Source: Planktothrix sp. PCC 11201
GTDB lineage: Bacteria > Cyanobacteriota > Cyanobacteriia > Cyanobacteriales > Microcoleaceae
Length of the DNA: 64,000 bases
Direction of reading: 5' to 3'
Assembly: GCF_900009135.1 (NCBI RefSeq)
Contig: NZ_LT797701.1
Coordinates: forward strand, 368,242-432,241
The notes below the pieces were generated by a model. It did no database searches, was not told the DNA's origin, and saw nothing but the letters and a program-made list of their open reading frames with translations. Shown here one piece after another: positions 17,201 to 26,574 of this stretch (its first letter is position 1; every line of letters starts with the position of its first letter). The position numbers and the translations under genes were made by a program.

Positions 17201-19696
17201 GGACTAATTCTTTGTGCCTATGGGGGAGAAATTGTCGCTGGAAATCGGGCGGCGGATATTGCGATCGCCTTGATGGAAACCTTGAAAGCATCGAGTTTTA
17301 AAGCCAAAATTATCAATTTAGTTTATCCCTTTGTGCGGATTTGGCAACAGCCCATTCACACGGTATTGATGCCTTTAATTGAAGGTTATCAAGCGGGTTT
17401 GGCATCGGGAGATTTGGAGTTCGCAGCCTACTGTGTCCATAACCGATGTGAGCTTGCTTATGCGACGGGAAATGAACTGCTCCAACTCCGGGAAGAAATG
17501 CAAACCTATGGCGAGGCGATCGCCCAACTCAATCAAACAACCGCTCTGAACTTTCATCAAATTCATCAACAGGCCGTCTTAAATTGGACGGGTGAAGCCG
17601 ATGATCCGCAGCAACTCGTGGGCAGCGCTTACGATGAAACCACCCGATTTCCTCAACATCAATTAGCTGGAGATACCTACTCCATCGGCAGTGTTAATGC
17701 CCATAAATTGGTTCTAGCTTACCATTTTGGCCAACCAGAAAACGCCCTAGAAAGGGCAGAAATTTCTGAGAAAACTATTGGTAGTATTATTGGGACGGTG
17801 TTCTATGGCGTGTTTTATTTCTATCATGCCCTGACGTTACTGGCTAATACCAAGACCTTGCCCATCAGTGAAGCGGTGACTCAGGATCTGGATCGGCTGA
17901 TCAACTGGGCGACTCTAGCACCGATGAATTTTGCCCACAAATGTGATTTAATTCGGGCGGAACAGGAGCGGATTTTAGGTCACAAAGCCGAGGCGATGGA
18001 GTTTTATGATCGGGCGATTGCCGGGGCTAAAACCCATGGCTTTATTCAAGAAGAAGCACTGGCCAACGAACTCGCCGCCAGGTTTTATTGGGAATGGGAC
18101 AAACAGAAAATCGCCGCCGGATATATGCAAGAAGCCTACTACTGCTATGCCCGTTGGGGAGCCAAAGCTAAAATTGCTAATTTAGAACAATCCTATCCCC
18201 AACTCCTAACACCCATCCTGCAACAACCTCGGGTTATGGACTCTGTTCAGGAAACGATCACCGGGGGAACGATTTCTGGGACTAAAACCTCCACCAGTAT
18301 CTCTGAAGCCCTAGATTTGGCAACTTTGATCAAAGCCTCTCAAGCGATTTCTCGGGAAATTGAACGGGATCAATTAATCACTACTCTCCTAAAAATGGTG
18401 ATTGCTAATGCCGGAGCGAGTAAGTGTGTGTTACTACTTAAACAAGATAGTTCGTTAGAATTAGTTGCTTTGGTAGAGGAGGGAAAACCACCGCAACTCT
18501 TACCCTCAATTCCCCTAGAATCAAGTTTAGATGTAGCAATTAGTTTAGTTAATACCGTTGAGCGAACCAGGGAACCTTTAGTATTAGCTAATGCGGCGAT
18601 AAATTACCGATTTATTGCTGATTCTTATATTCACAAATATCAGCCAAAAAGTATCCTTTGTAGCCCGATTTTGAATCAGGGAAATTTGATTGGAGTTTTA
18701 TATCTGGAAAATAATTTGACGATCGGAGCATTTACCCGTGATCGGGTTGAACTTCTGAATTTAATCTGTACTCAGGTGGCAATTTCTCTGGAAAATGCCC
18801 GACTGTATGAGCGAGAACAGCAAAAATCCCAAGCCTTGGAAGACGCACTAAACGATCTGAAAAACGCTCATTTACAACTTGTACAAAATGAGAAGATGTC
18901 GGCTTTGGGTAATTTGGTTGCGGGTGTTGGTCATGAAATGAATAATCCTTTAGGGTTTATTTATGCTAGTCTACAACAAGCTAAACCGACTTTTTTTGAC
19001 CTAGTTGAACATTTAAAACTCTATCAACAAACTTTCCCAAATCCTGGTGCAGAAATTCAACGCCATGCCGAAGAAATTGACTTAAATTCTAGTTTAGAAG
19101 ACTTGCCAAACATATTAAATTCCATGGTAATGGCTTGCGATCGCCTGAAAAATATTAGCACTTCGCTCCGCACTTTTTCCCGGGCTGATCGAGATTACAA
19201 AGTACCATTTAACATTCATGAAGGGATTGATAGTACAATTTTAATTCTGAAACATCGCCTCAAAGCTAACGAAAAACGTCCGGCAATTGAAGTAATTACT
19301 AACTATGGTGATTTACCCAAAATCAATTGTTTTCCAGGTCAACTGAATCAGGTATTTATGAATATTTTGGCCAATGCGCTCGATGCTTTAGATGAGTCAA
19401 ATACCCATCGCAGTTTGGCAGAAATTCAGGCAAATCCTAATCGGATTACCATTACAACTGCTTTAGTAGATAACCAAGTGAAGATTAATATTGCTGATAA
19501 TGCTCAGGGGATGACTGAAGATGTTAAACAAAAAATATTTGACCATTTATTCACAACGAAATTAGTGGGGAAAGGGACAGGTTTAGGACTAGCGATCGCC
19601 CGTCAAATTGTGGTAGAAAAACATGGGGGAGAGATTCAAGTCAATTCCGTCTTAGGTGAAGGAACTGATTTTACCCTCATTTTAGCAGCCAAGTGA
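14300..19696 (+). CDS. Hybrid Ser/Thr kinase - AAA ATPase - GAF - histidine kinase (HstK type)
   Basis: A 1798-residue soluble signalling protein. Residues ~14-280 are a Hanks-type kinase with IIHKDIKPSNILIN (catalytic Asp kept) and TDFSIAS, where DFG is DFS. Residues ~315-620 form an AAA/STAND-like ATPase (GREPEV, GFSGIGKTAL Walker A, MFLDDLQWAD Walker B). A long helical repeat region runs to ~1350, followed by a GAF domain (~1390-1535) and a histidine kinase with VAGVGHEMNNPLGF, QVFMNILANALDAL and GKGTGLGLAIA. This layout is the known HstK family, frequent in filamentous cyanobacteria. It stands alone with a possible terminator at 19773. Confidence 0.92.
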   Translation: MDHSLKNGNPHTTVQILDYQIVETVYSGSRTLVYRAIRNSDQLSVIIKRLKNDYPTFSELVQFGNQYTITKHLKSPLIIETYSLEVYKNGYVLVMEDFGGMSLQEWVVKGKNILSLSDFLQIAITLCNILDILYRERIIHKDIKPSNILINPETKQIKLTDFSIASLLPRETQILLNPNVLEGTLTYISPEQTGRMNRGVDYRTDFYSLGVTFYKLLTKKLPFQSNDPMELVHCHIAKVPPLVHKINSKIPQVLSEIVNKLMDKNAEDRYQSALGLKYDLENCLTQLQETGKIKTFKIGQRDLCDRFLIPEKLYGREPEVTQLLAAFERVSTGNPEIMLVAGFSGIGKTALINEVHKPIVRQRGYFIKGKYDQFQRNIPFSAFVQAFRDLIGQLLSESQSQLQTWKTQILAAVGDNGQVLIDVIPELENIIGQQPPAPELSGSAAQHRFNLLFSQFMQVFTSIEHPLVMFLDDLQWADLASLNLLKLLIQDTGHLLILGAYRDNEVYPVHPLILTLDEIGKTGAIVNTMTLLPLSESDLNCLVVDTLHSESSLTQPLTKLVHQKTQGNPFFITQFLKALYDEKLISFNWDIWHWQCDLSQVKALAITDDIVEFMALQLQKLPIETQEVVKLAACIGAQFDLATLAIVSETSQSLTSMADKLWKALQEGLIFPITEVYKFFTQSDGISSVNPTANAHYKFLHDRVQQAAYSLIPDDQKPALHLQIGQLLLAQTAPEQLDEKIFAIVSQFNLGLDRITNTEQRDHLANLNLIAGRKARISAAYPAAAQYCDLGLQLLDTDNSDPWNRQPILTLELHTEAANSACLIGEFERVEAWVKAVLQHTSSPLEQVKILEIQIQSLIAQNQLSEAIQVARTTLKQLDVELPAHPTPDMIPEALEAIGEGLRIENVMNLPPMSDPKHLAAMNILSSMASAAYMGSPELYPLIVLKQIELSLEFGNAIQTPYAYSTYGLILCAYGGEIVAGNRAADIAIALMETLKASSFKAKIINLVYPFVRIWQQPIHTVLMPLIEGYQAGLASGDLEFAAYCVHNRCELAYATGNELLQLREEMQTYGEAIAQLNQTTALNFHQIHQQAVLNWTGEADDPQQLVGSAYDETTRFPQHQLAGDTYSIGSVNAHKLVLAYHFGQPENALERAEISEKTIGSIIGTVFYGVFYFYHALTLLANTKTLPISEAVTQDLDRLINWATLAPMNFAHKCDLIRAEQERILGHKAEAMEFYDRAIAGAKTHGFIQEEALANELAARFYWEWDKQKIAAGYMQEAYYCYARWGAKAKIANLEQSYPQLLTPILQQPRVMDSVQETITGGTISGTKTSTSISEALDLATLIKASQAISREIERDQLITTLLKMVIANAGASKCVLLLKQDSSLELVALVEEGKPPQLLPSIPLESSLDVAISLVNTVERTREPLVLANAAINYRFIADSYIHKYQPKSILCSPILNQGNLIGVLYLENNLTIGAFTRDRVELLNLICTQVAISLENARLYEREQQKSQALEDALNDLKNAHLQLVQNEKMSALGNLVAGVGHEMNNPLGFIYASLQQAKPTFFDLVEHLKLYQQTFPNPGAEIQRHAEEIDLNSSLEDLPNILNSMVMACDRLKNISTSLRTFSRADRDYKVPFNIHEGIDSTILILKHRLKANEKRPAIEVITNYGDLPKINCFPGQLNQVFMNILANALDALDESNTHRSLAEIQANPNRITITTALVDNQVKINIADNAQGMTEDVKQKIFDHLFTTKLVGKGTGLGLAIARQIVVEKHGGEIQVNSVLGEGTDFTLILAAK

Positions 19697-19772
19697 TTAG
19701 GCATTCTAAAATTGTAGGGGTAAGTTCGACCCCATCTGACACATCCTCTGTTAACCTTTTATTCTGATTAAT

Positions 19773-19803
19773 AAATCAAGGAGCCGCCACGGCGTTGATT
19801 TTT
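19773..19803 (+). terminator. Hairpin with T-run after the hybrid kinase
   Basis: AAATCAA (19773-19779) pairs with TTGATTT (19795-19801). The loop contains an inner GCCG/CGGC stem. A short T-run overlaps the end of the second arm. It lies about 75 bases after the kinase stop codon. Confidence 0.5.
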
Positions 19804-19893
19804 CTGTAAAAAATTCTATCCTTTTTTGTCATTGAGTGTTAGCATAGATGGACTTTGTAAGTCGCTGGCTATCTTGGGAGTTGGGTCACCATA

Positions 19894-21189
19894 ATGGACT
19901 ATAAACAAGAATTAATTACCACAATTCACGACTTTGGTTGCGATCTCGACTTATTAGAAGCCCGACTTATCCAACTTTGTGAAACTTGCCCCACGGCGGT
20001 CTTGATTCCAGCCCTATACGAAGAACTGGAAAGACCCGCTCTGACCCGGATTCGAGATTGCCTCAAAGACTGTCATTTCGTTAATACCATTGTGGTCTGT
20101 TTGTATGCTAAAACCCTAGAAGAATATACAAAAGCGGTTCATTTTTTTAGTGTTCTACCCCAACCCACCCTGGTGATTTGGGAAAATAGCCCAAGAGTCA
20201 ACCAACTTTTAGAAAAATTGCGGGAAAAAGGCCTAGACCTGATGAGCTTCAAAGGCAAAGGTCGGGCGGTTTGGATTGGTTTGGGGGTGGTATCCCTGCA
20301 AGCCGAAGTGATTGCGCTTCACGATGCTGATATTATTACCTACGATAAATCCTATCCCCTGAAACTATTATTTCCCCTGCTGGAAAAAGAACTAGGGATT
20401 TCCTTTAATAAAGCCTATTATGCCCGATTGGGCGGCGAACCTAGAAGTTTCCATGGTCGGGTGATGCGTCTATTTGTCACCCCGTTATTGGTGGCACTGA
20501 TGGATTTATATGGCTATAACAATTATCTGCGCTATTTAAGTGCCTATCGTTATCCCCTATCTGGGGAATTTGCCCTAACCAATGATATCGCCCTTAATAC
20601 TCGAATTCCCAGCAATTGGGGCCTAGAAATTGGTTTATTAGCGGAGGTTTATCGCAATGTTGTTCCCCAAAGAATTGCTCAAATTGATTTAGGTAACTTC
20701 GACCATAAACATCAAACTATTGGTCAATCTCCCACCGAAGGATTACGCAAAATGTGCGCTGATATTCTGCGGTCGATTTTGCGTACCTTAATCGAAACCG
20801 AACGGGTGGTGGTGACTAGGGAACAAATTCATACCTTGCGAATTAAATTCAAACGGGAAGCCCAGGATTTTACCCGCCAATATTTTGTCGATGCTCGGTT
20901 TAATAATATGCAGTATGACCGTCATCACGAAGAAGCGATTATTGATGTCTTTGAAAAAGTGATCGCCGAAGCGGGTCAGGAATTCTTTCAAAATCCGGTC
21001 ACGGCTGAAATTCCCGACTGGACAAGGGCTTTGGCCGCCATGCCCGCCCTGCGAGAACAACTGCGCGAAGCAACCCGCCGAGATATGGCAGAAGCTAAAG
21101 CAATTTTAGCGACAAATCCCGATTTCATTTCCCAGGGGGATATCAATACCCACCCCAAAGACCTAGATATCATTCCGACAATGCCTTGA
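19894..21189 (+). CDS. GT-A glycosyltransferase, GpgS-like
   Basis: A 431-residue glycosyltransferase. The N-terminal half has the GT-A fold marks: TAVLIPALYEE, a KGKGRAVWIGLG stretch typical of GT2/GT81 enzymes, and HDADIITYDK containing the metal-binding DxD-like DAD. The later part (GGEPRSFHGRVMRL, then GLEIGLLAEVY and DHKHQ) resembles glucosyl-3-phosphoglycerate synthases (GT81), which join UDP-glucose to 3-phosphoglycerate on the way to the compatible solute glucosylglycerate. That substrate is an inference, since no phosphatase gene lies next to it. Confidence 0.7.
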   Translation: MDYKQELITTIHDFGCDLDLLEARLIQLCETCPTAVLIPALYEELERPALTRIRDCLKDCHFVNTIVVCLYAKTLEEYTKAVHFFSVLPQPTLVIWENSPRVNQLLEKLREKGLDLMSFKGKGRAVWIGLGVVSLQAEVIALHDADIITYDKSYPLKLLFPLLEKELGISFNKAYYARLGGEPRSFHGRVMRLFVTPLLVALMDLYGYNNYLRYLSAYRYPLSGEFALTNDIALNTRIPSNWGLEIGLLAEVYRNVVPQRIAQIDLGNFDHKHQTIGQSPTEGLRKMCADILRSILRTLIETERVVVTREQIHTLRIKFKREAQDFTRQYFVDARFNNMQYDRHHEEAIIDVFEKVIAEAGQEFFQNPVTAEIPDWTRALAAMPALREQLREATRRDMAEAKAILATNPDFISQGDINTHPKDLDIIPTMP

Positions 21190-21279
21190 TTACTGGTCTG
21201 ATTGGAGTTGGGTGGAATGGACTGGGCTACAATGAATTCTCAAGGTGATCGCCTTTCAAGCTCAAAATCAAGGTCAATA

Positions 21280-22767
21280 ATGTTTACTGCATCTGATAAC
21301 ACCACTATTCTCGTCCTCCTTGTAGCCCTGGGTATCCTGGGTTGGGGGTATTATCGAGCCTTGCCTTATGGGAAACTGGGTTTGTTGTCCTGGTTGCAAT
21401 CGGTGGCCTTAATGTCTCCTGGGTTACTGTTTTTCTGCTTGGCGGCGGCGGGAATTTACCTCAATTTGGTGAGTCTTTTATTTTTATTCGTGGCTTCGAC
21501 CGGATTATATATTATGATTGGCCGACGACTTAGGGAAGTGGCGAATCAAGATTCGGTCTCTGGGCCGAAACCCGAACTGTCAGAAAATCCACCCCCCCGG
21601 TCGCCGGAGCCTCAACCTTCCCCAACCTCCGATCCGGTTTTGAACCTGCGCTCGGTGCCATTATCCCCAGAAGACCTGAAAATTATTCAGGGTATTTTTG
21701 GCATTGATACCTTTTTTGCCACGGAAACCATTCCCTATCAAGACGGGGTGATTTTTAAAGGAAATCTTCGCAGTGATCCAGAAATTGCTTATCAACAATT
21801 ATCGGCAAATTTAAAAAAAAGAATTGGCGATCGCTTACGATTATTTTTAGTAGATAATCCCGATGGCAAACCCGTTGTGATTGTTCTACCCCAGACGAAT
21901 GAACCCTTAACCACTTCAATTCCTCAAAAAATTTTAGCGATTATTTTATTTTTAATGACGGTAGGAACAATTTTTGAAGCGGGAGGTTTATTATTAGGAT
22001 TCGATTTTTCTGAAAATTTAACCCGTTACCCGGAAATTATCCCCATCGCCCTCGGAATTTTAGCGGTTTTATTTCTCCATGAAATCGCCCATCAAGTAAT
22101 AGCAAAACGTTATGATATTAAGTTTAGTTGGCCGTTTTTTATTCCTACGGTTCAAATCGGAAGTTTTGGAGCCTTTAATCGCTTTGAATCCGTATTACCT
22201 AACCGGACGGTGTTATTTGATGTGGCTTTTGCTGGCCCGGCGGCCGCCGGAGCATTATCGTTATTCCTATTAATTACGGGGTTGTTTTTATCCCATCCAG
22301 GCAGTGCTTTTCAAGTGCCAACGGAATTTTTTCAGGGATCGGTCTTAGTCGGAACTTTATCCCGATTAATTTTAGGTTCCCAACTGCACCAAGCCAGCGT
22401 TGACGTGCATCTGCTAACCTTAATCGGTTGGTTTGGGTTAGTGATTACGGCTTTGAATTTAATGCCAGCCGGACAGTTAGATGGGGGACGAATGATGCAG
22501 GCGATTTATGGCCGGAAAATTGCCGGACGTTCAACTATTGCTACCTTTATTGTTTTAGCGATCGCTTCTTTATCTAATCCGTTAGCTCTTTATTGGGCCT
22601 TAGTAATTTTAATTTTACAACGAAATTTAGAAAGACCGAGTTCAAATGAATTAACTGAACCCAATGATACCCGTGCCGCCTGGGGATTATTGGTTTTCTT
22701 GTTGATGATTTTAACCCTGTTTCCCCTCACCCCCGCCTTAGCCACCGGGTTAGGAATTGGCGGTTAA
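21280..22767 (+). CDS. Site-2 protease family (M50) membrane metalloprotease
   Basis: A 495-residue intramembrane protease. Two N-terminal spans are followed by a soluble Pro-rich linker and domain (residues ~90-235) and a bundle of spans. The zinc motif HEIAH is within FLHEIAHQVIAKRYD, and the third ligand motif NLMPAGQLDGG is present, so the site is complete. The size and soluble insert match the EGY1/slr0643-like proteases of cyanobacteria and plastids. A longer frame begins at 21202, but I choose 21280 since AAGG sits 6 bases before it and the sequence there starts with the first span. The next gene overlaps slightly in its long form. Confidence 0.88.
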   Translation: MFTASDNTTILVLLVALGILGWGYYRALPYGKLGLLSWLQSVALMSPGLLFFCLAAAGIYLNLVSLLFLFVASTGLYIMIGRRLREVANQDSVSGPKPELSENPPPRSPEPQPSPTSDPVLNLRSVPLSPEDLKIIQGIFGIDTFFATETIPYQDGVIFKGNLRSDPEIAYQQLSANLKKRIGDRLRLFLVDNPDGKPVVIVLPQTNEPLTTSIPQKILAIILFLMTVGTIFEAGGLLLGFDFSENLTRYPEIIPIALGILAVLFLHEIAHQVIAKRYDIKFSWPFFIPTVQIGSFGAFNRFESVLPNRTVLFDVAFAGPAAAGALSLFLLITGLFLSHPGSAFQVPTEFFQGSVLVGTLSRLILGSQLHQASVDVHLLTLIGWFGLVITALNLMPAGQLDGGRMMQAIYGRKIAGRSTIATFIVLAIASLSNPLALYWALVILILQRNLERPSSNELTEPNDTRAAWGLLVFLLMILTLFPLTPALATGLGIGG

Positions 22768-22798
22768 TGGATCTGTATTTAGGGAGTTAATCGCAACT

Positions 22799-23116
22799 AT
22801 GACTGGTGAAGATATTCGTCAATTGTTATTAAATAAATGGGGAGTGTCCTACGATATTCAACTGCGCCGGACAAGGGGTAAAATATTTCTACAAATTATG
22901 TGGAAATATTTGGAACAATTATCCTTTCCCTTGAATGAAGCCGATTATATCGCCCATTTGAATGCGATCGCTAACTATTTGAATAGTTGGGGAAGTACGG
23001 AACAGGTAAGACATTATATTCTAAATACCCGAGAAAAACCCCGTTTAGGAAAAGCCGTGAGTATTCCCCTCGATTTAGGAGGGAGATCTTCGGAATGGAT
23101 GGTGGAGGAGTTCTAG
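22799..23116 (+). CDS. DUF3067 family protein
   Basis: A 105-residue soluble protein starting MTGEDIRQLLLNKWG. It has the conserved YDIQLRRTRGKIFLQIMWKYLEQ segment and a C-terminal PLDLGGRSSEWM. This matches DUF3067, found in cyanobacteria and plant plastids, with no settled function. The ATG at 22799 has AGGGAG 12 bases ahead. A longer frame from 22757 would overlap the protease end by 11 bases. It likely forms an operon with the protease. Confidence 0.8.
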   Translation: MTGEDIRQLLLNKWGVSYDIQLRRTRGKIFLQIMWKYLEQLSFPLNEADYIAHLNAIANYLNSWGSTEQVRHYILNTREKPRLGKAVSIPLDLGGRSSEWMVEEF

Positions 23117-23251
23117 TCTAACCCCTGGGGAGAGTTGGCGATCATCCCATAGAGGCGCTACAATCCCAGAACTGAAGGTAGACTGTGCTAAAACGATGGT
23201 TTCGTTCTGGTATGGGCAGATAATAAACGGTGGGGAGTTGGTGATTAAGCA

Positions 23252-25009
23252 ATGAATCTAACGCAGGAAATGGTTCTCCAGAACGGCAAATATCGAATTG
23301 ATGCGGTTCTTGGTCGCGGGGAGTTTGGTGTAACTTACCAAGGGACTCACCCCCTGACAAATCAAACGGTGGTGATTAAAACCCTCCATCCGAAATTCAT
23401 GACCTCCGTTGATTTTCCCAAAATTAGGCGACAATTTATCACCTTTGCTCAGGGTTTAAGTCACTGTCACCATCCGAATATTGTGCGTGTCCTAGACCTA
23501 TTTGAAGAACAGGGTTTACCCTATCTGGTAATGAGTTATATTCCTGGGAAAACCCTAGAAGAAACCCTACAATCGAGTCCCAGGCTATCGGTGGGTCAAG
23601 CCATAAACTATATTAGTCAGATTTCTGCGGCGTTGCGAAAACTCCATCAACAGGGTTTACTCCACTGTAATCTCCAACCCAAAAATATCCGATGTCATGG
23701 AAATACCCTCACCTTAGTTGATTTTGGTTTAACTAATGGCTTCATCCAGTATCACCCGGAGTTTCCCATCCGTAACCGGGTTTTATCCGTGGGTTACGCA
23801 CCCCTAGAACATTATCTTCCCCATCAACAATTAACTCCGGCAACGGATATTTATAGTTTGTCGGCTACACTCTATTATTTATTAACGGGTGAACCGCCCT
23901 TAGAAGCCCCTCTACGAGTCAATGAAGCCACACAGGAGTTACTCAACGCGACTAAACCGAGTTTAAGGAGAATTCAACCCACCCTGAGTGTTGTGGTGGA
24001 AAGGTTGATCTATTGGGGATTAGAAATTGAACCTGCACGACGGCCTCAAAATGTTGATCAGTGGATCGCTTTTTTACCGATTGAAGCAACTACTACGGTA
24101 ATTCAATCTCCTAATACTTTAATTCAACCTAATCCGGTTATTATCCCCCCTGAACCTGTGGCGGTGAAACCTGTTGTGGAAACCCCCGTATTTGTAACCG
24201 TTACCCCGCCCCATCCCCAACCTAAAATTCCGCCTGTTCCTGTCTCAATTCCCCAATGGGAACCCGTAGAATATACCCCTTCCTTGGGTTTTTTAGTTCC
24301 GATTTTATTCTTAGTTACCTCTTTATTTTTTGGTTGGGTTGGTTTTGATTTGACCCGTCGTTATGGATATATTGTTAGTCAGAAAACCAAGATTCAGATC
24401 AATCATCCTTTTGCCAATTTAGATTCCACGGAACCGATGTTTGAAAATCCCTCCATTCAAACTCAAGCTCCAAGTGAAGTAGCCCCTCAACGTTCGGTTG
24501 AAGAACCCTTAGAAAATGGAGATTACCCAATACCAAAATCTGCGGATTTAGAAGCAAAAACCGCAGAAGAATCGCCCGTTGATCAATATAATAATTCTGG
24601 TGTTGTGGCTGAAACCCAGGAACAAAGTCCGTCAACGGATGAATCTAAAATAGATGAATATTTACTCTCTCCTTCCGAGGTAAAACCGGAACCTCCTACT
24701 ACAGATTACTCGGTTTCTACCCCTGTTAATAGTTATTCTGGTGATCCAACGGTTCAACCCGATATTCCAACTGACCCTAATTACTCTCAATCTGGGGCTG
24801 AAACTCTACCGCCAGAGGTTCCATCCGCCGCAGGAGGAGGTTATGTTTCTGAAGAATCTGCTCCTAATTACTACACAGAACCAACCCCTCCGGTAGAAGT
24901 ACAATCTCCTATTCTTTCAGAAGAAACCGCCCCGATCAACTCCGCACCTAACGATGGAATAGAGCCTAGTCTTCCCTATTCTCCTTTAACTATTCCCTTG
25001 AAAAACTAG
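23252..25009 (+). CDS. Membrane-anchored Ser/Thr pseudokinase
   Basis: A 585-residue protein. Residues 14-275 are a Hanks-type kinase fold with a good glycine loop (GRGEFG, 21-26), Lys43 and DFG (157-159). The catalytic loop reads HCNLQPKN (138-145): the essential Asp is Asn140 and the usual Lys is Gln142. The alpha-C Glu also seems lost (ITFAQG). It should therefore bind nucleotide but hardly transfer phosphate. A transmembrane helix (LVPILFLVTSLFFGWVG) near 350 is followed by a ~210-residue Pro/Glu/Ser-rich tail, presumably outside the cytoplasm. A role as scaffold or regulator is inferred. Confidence 0.8.
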   Translation: MNLTQEMVLQNGKYRIDAVLGRGEFGVTYQGTHPLTNQTVVIKTLHPKFMTSVDFPKIRRQFITFAQGLSHCHHPNIVRVLDLFEEQGLPYLVMSYIPGKTLEETLQSSPRLSVGQAINYISQISAALRKLHQQGLLHCNLQPKNIRCHGNTLTLVDFGLTNGFIQYHPEFPIRNRVLSVGYAPLEHYLPHQQLTPATDIYSLSATLYYLLTGEPPLEAPLRVNEATQELLNATKPSLRRIQPTLSVVVERLIYWGLEIEPARRPQNVDQWIAFLPIEATTTVIQSPNTLIQPNPVIIPPEPVAVKPVVETPVFVTVTPPHPQPKIPPVPVSIPQWEPVEYTPSLGFLVPILFLVTSLFFGWVGFDLTRRYGYIVSQKTKIQINHPFANLDSTEPMFENPSIQTQAPSEVAPQRSVEEPLENGDYPIPKSADLEAKTAEESPVDQYNNSGVVAETQEQSPSTDESKIDEYLLSPSEVKPEPPTTDYSVSTPVNSYSGDPTVQPDIPTDPNYSQSGAETLPPEVPSAAGGGYVSEESAPNYYTEPTPPVEVQSPILSEETAPINSAPNDGIEPSLPYSPLTIPLKN

Positions 25010-25050
25010 AAAATTATCAATGGGTTTTGAAGGTGCGATCGCCTCTTAAT

Positions 25051-25701
25051 TTAATTAGGAGGAAAGGTATATTTTCCTAATTCCGTTGTCGTTTTTAAAG
25101 TGCCTTGATCATCAAAAATTTGCCATTTAATCGGCCCGATAAAGTTACCATACCAAGCCACTTTTTTAAAGGGTTTTCCGGCTTTGGTTCCCTCAATTTC
25201 TAGTTTAAACGTTGAAAATTTCCCGGCGGGAACTTCAATATCTTCTATTCCGACAACCCGATAATTTTCTTTAACTTCTGTGGTCATCACCGCAATTTCT
25301 TTACCCTCCCAAGTCCAACTATCCCCAGACGTAGGGGGATTTTTAAGGATAGTTTTGGCAGGTTCTAAGCGATATTCTGTGTTATTTCCTCCAAAAGTAT
25401 ATAGTTGTTGATGTTCTTTGACTAATCCACTGGGTTTGCTATACCAAATATAAAAGGGTGCAAATCCTAAATTATTTTCGGTTTTATAAAGGTTTGTTCC
25501 ATCGGATTGCGTTTCTAATCCTTCAACTTTAATTGTTAGTTTAGATTGCTTCCCATCGGCTGTTTTTGCTTGATATTCCCACACTCCCCCCACAGGTAAA
25601 GGGAAATAGTCCGGGGGCGGTGTTTGGGCAAAACTTTTGAACCCGATCATCACTAGGACAATCGTTAGAAATAATCCCCAAAAGCGTTTTTGGTTTAACA
25701 T
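25051..25701 (-). CDS. Secreted protein of unknown function
   Basis: A 216-residue protein with a signal peptide (RFWGLFLTIVLVMIGFKSFA, cleavage likely after SFA). The mature part starts PPPDYFPLPVGGVWEYQ and is all-beta, with repeated short strands (TYRLEP-like and VEGLET segments) and an IEVPAGKFSTFKLEI stretch seen in periplasmic DUF3108-like or lipocalin-like beta proteins. No enzyme motif is found. It is convergent with the pseudokinase gene, 41 bases apart. Confidence 0.7.
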   Translation of the reverse strand: MLNQKRFWGLFLTIVLVMIGFKSFAQTPPPDYFPLPVGGVWEYQAKTADGKQSKLTIKVEGLETQSDGTNLYKTENNLGFAPFYIWYSKPSGLVKEHQQLYTFGGNNTEYRLEPAKTILKNPPTSGDSWTWEGKEIAVMTTEVKENYRVVGIEDIEVPAGKFSTFKLEIEGTKAGKPFKKVAWYGNFIGPIKWQIFDDQGTLKTTTELGKYTFPPN

Positions 25702-25939
25702 AATTTTGAGTCTCCATACTCTAGGAATCTACCAATCTTTAGTCTTGATAGCCAGATTATATTGTCATTAAAATCCCTGGGTTTTCTTAACTTGACTTAT
25801 CCCCTTCTATCCTATCAATATCATTGCTAATCGGACAACACAATCAAACTGGAAATCAAATAACATAAGGTTTTTCCGAGTTAATTCACTAACGCCAAAC
25901 GTAGCGAATAACAGTCTCTTTCTCCTCAACCTTCGCACC

Positions 25940-26491
25940 CTATCGTATCAGCATCTCTTCAGTCCACAAAGGTTCGTTATAGTACACAGCATTAGGATCA
26001 TCTCCAGACCAAGGAGGAGGAGGGTCGCCTCTTTTGCCGTCTCTACAGTCTTGGTGAGTAAATTGTCTCTCGATCCACTTCACAGGTTTGTCATCGCTAA
26101 AATGTGTTGCACCAACAAACTCACCTTGTTCAGTAAAAACCTCAACCAAGCTAGTGTCGTTATCCCAAGCATCCTCACTGACTCCTTGGTGAAATAGAAA
26201 AAAGAAGTTTTGCTCATCAATGGGAACTTTTATAAGAAACAGATGGGCAAAATTCCATTGAGAATACCAGAGGTGGCGAGCGAAAGCATCGGAAACAGAT
26301 TGAGGAACATTTTGGTTGATTCTCTCGATTTCTACTTGCAAAGGACTTAGCTCTCCTAAAGTAACGCTTGCAATCCTTTCAAATGGTGGAGCGAACCCCT
26401 CACATCTCCCATACCAGATTGTTTCAAATAAGTGCACATGGTTCTCTTCGTAAAACTGCCTCACCACTAATCTCTGTGTTTCCAAATCCAT
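25940..26491 (-). CDS. Hypothetical protein
   Basis: A 183-residue soluble protein with many aromatic residues (WYSQWNFAHLFLIK, NFFFLFHQG) and no motif I recognise. The C-terminus is Pro/Asp-rich (GDPPPPWSGDDPNAVYYNEP). It is the first gene of a small accessory stretch that continues to 28044. Its frame is clean and the start ATG at 26491 is plausible. Confidence 0.55.
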   Translation of the reverse strand: MDLETQRLVVRQFYEENHVHLFETIWYGRCEGFAPPFERIASVTLGELSPLQVEIERINQNVPQSVSDAFARHLWYSQWNFAHLFLIKVPIDEQNFFFLFHQGVSEDAWDNDTSLVEVFTEQGEFVGATHFSDDKPVKWIERQFTHQDCRDGKRGDPPPPWSGDDPNAVYYNEPLWTEEMLIR

Positions 26492-26574
26492 AACTTCAAA
26501 TTCTTCGAGCTTAACTCAGCATAAAAGTTATCTTCAACTGTTCAAGAGTTTGCAGTCTAACTATTTATTATACT

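Noticed and set aside
25880-25940. A second attC-like site after the 183-residue gene
   Set aside because: A GGCGTTAG string is present on the minus strand but no matching R/L box partner could be paired.
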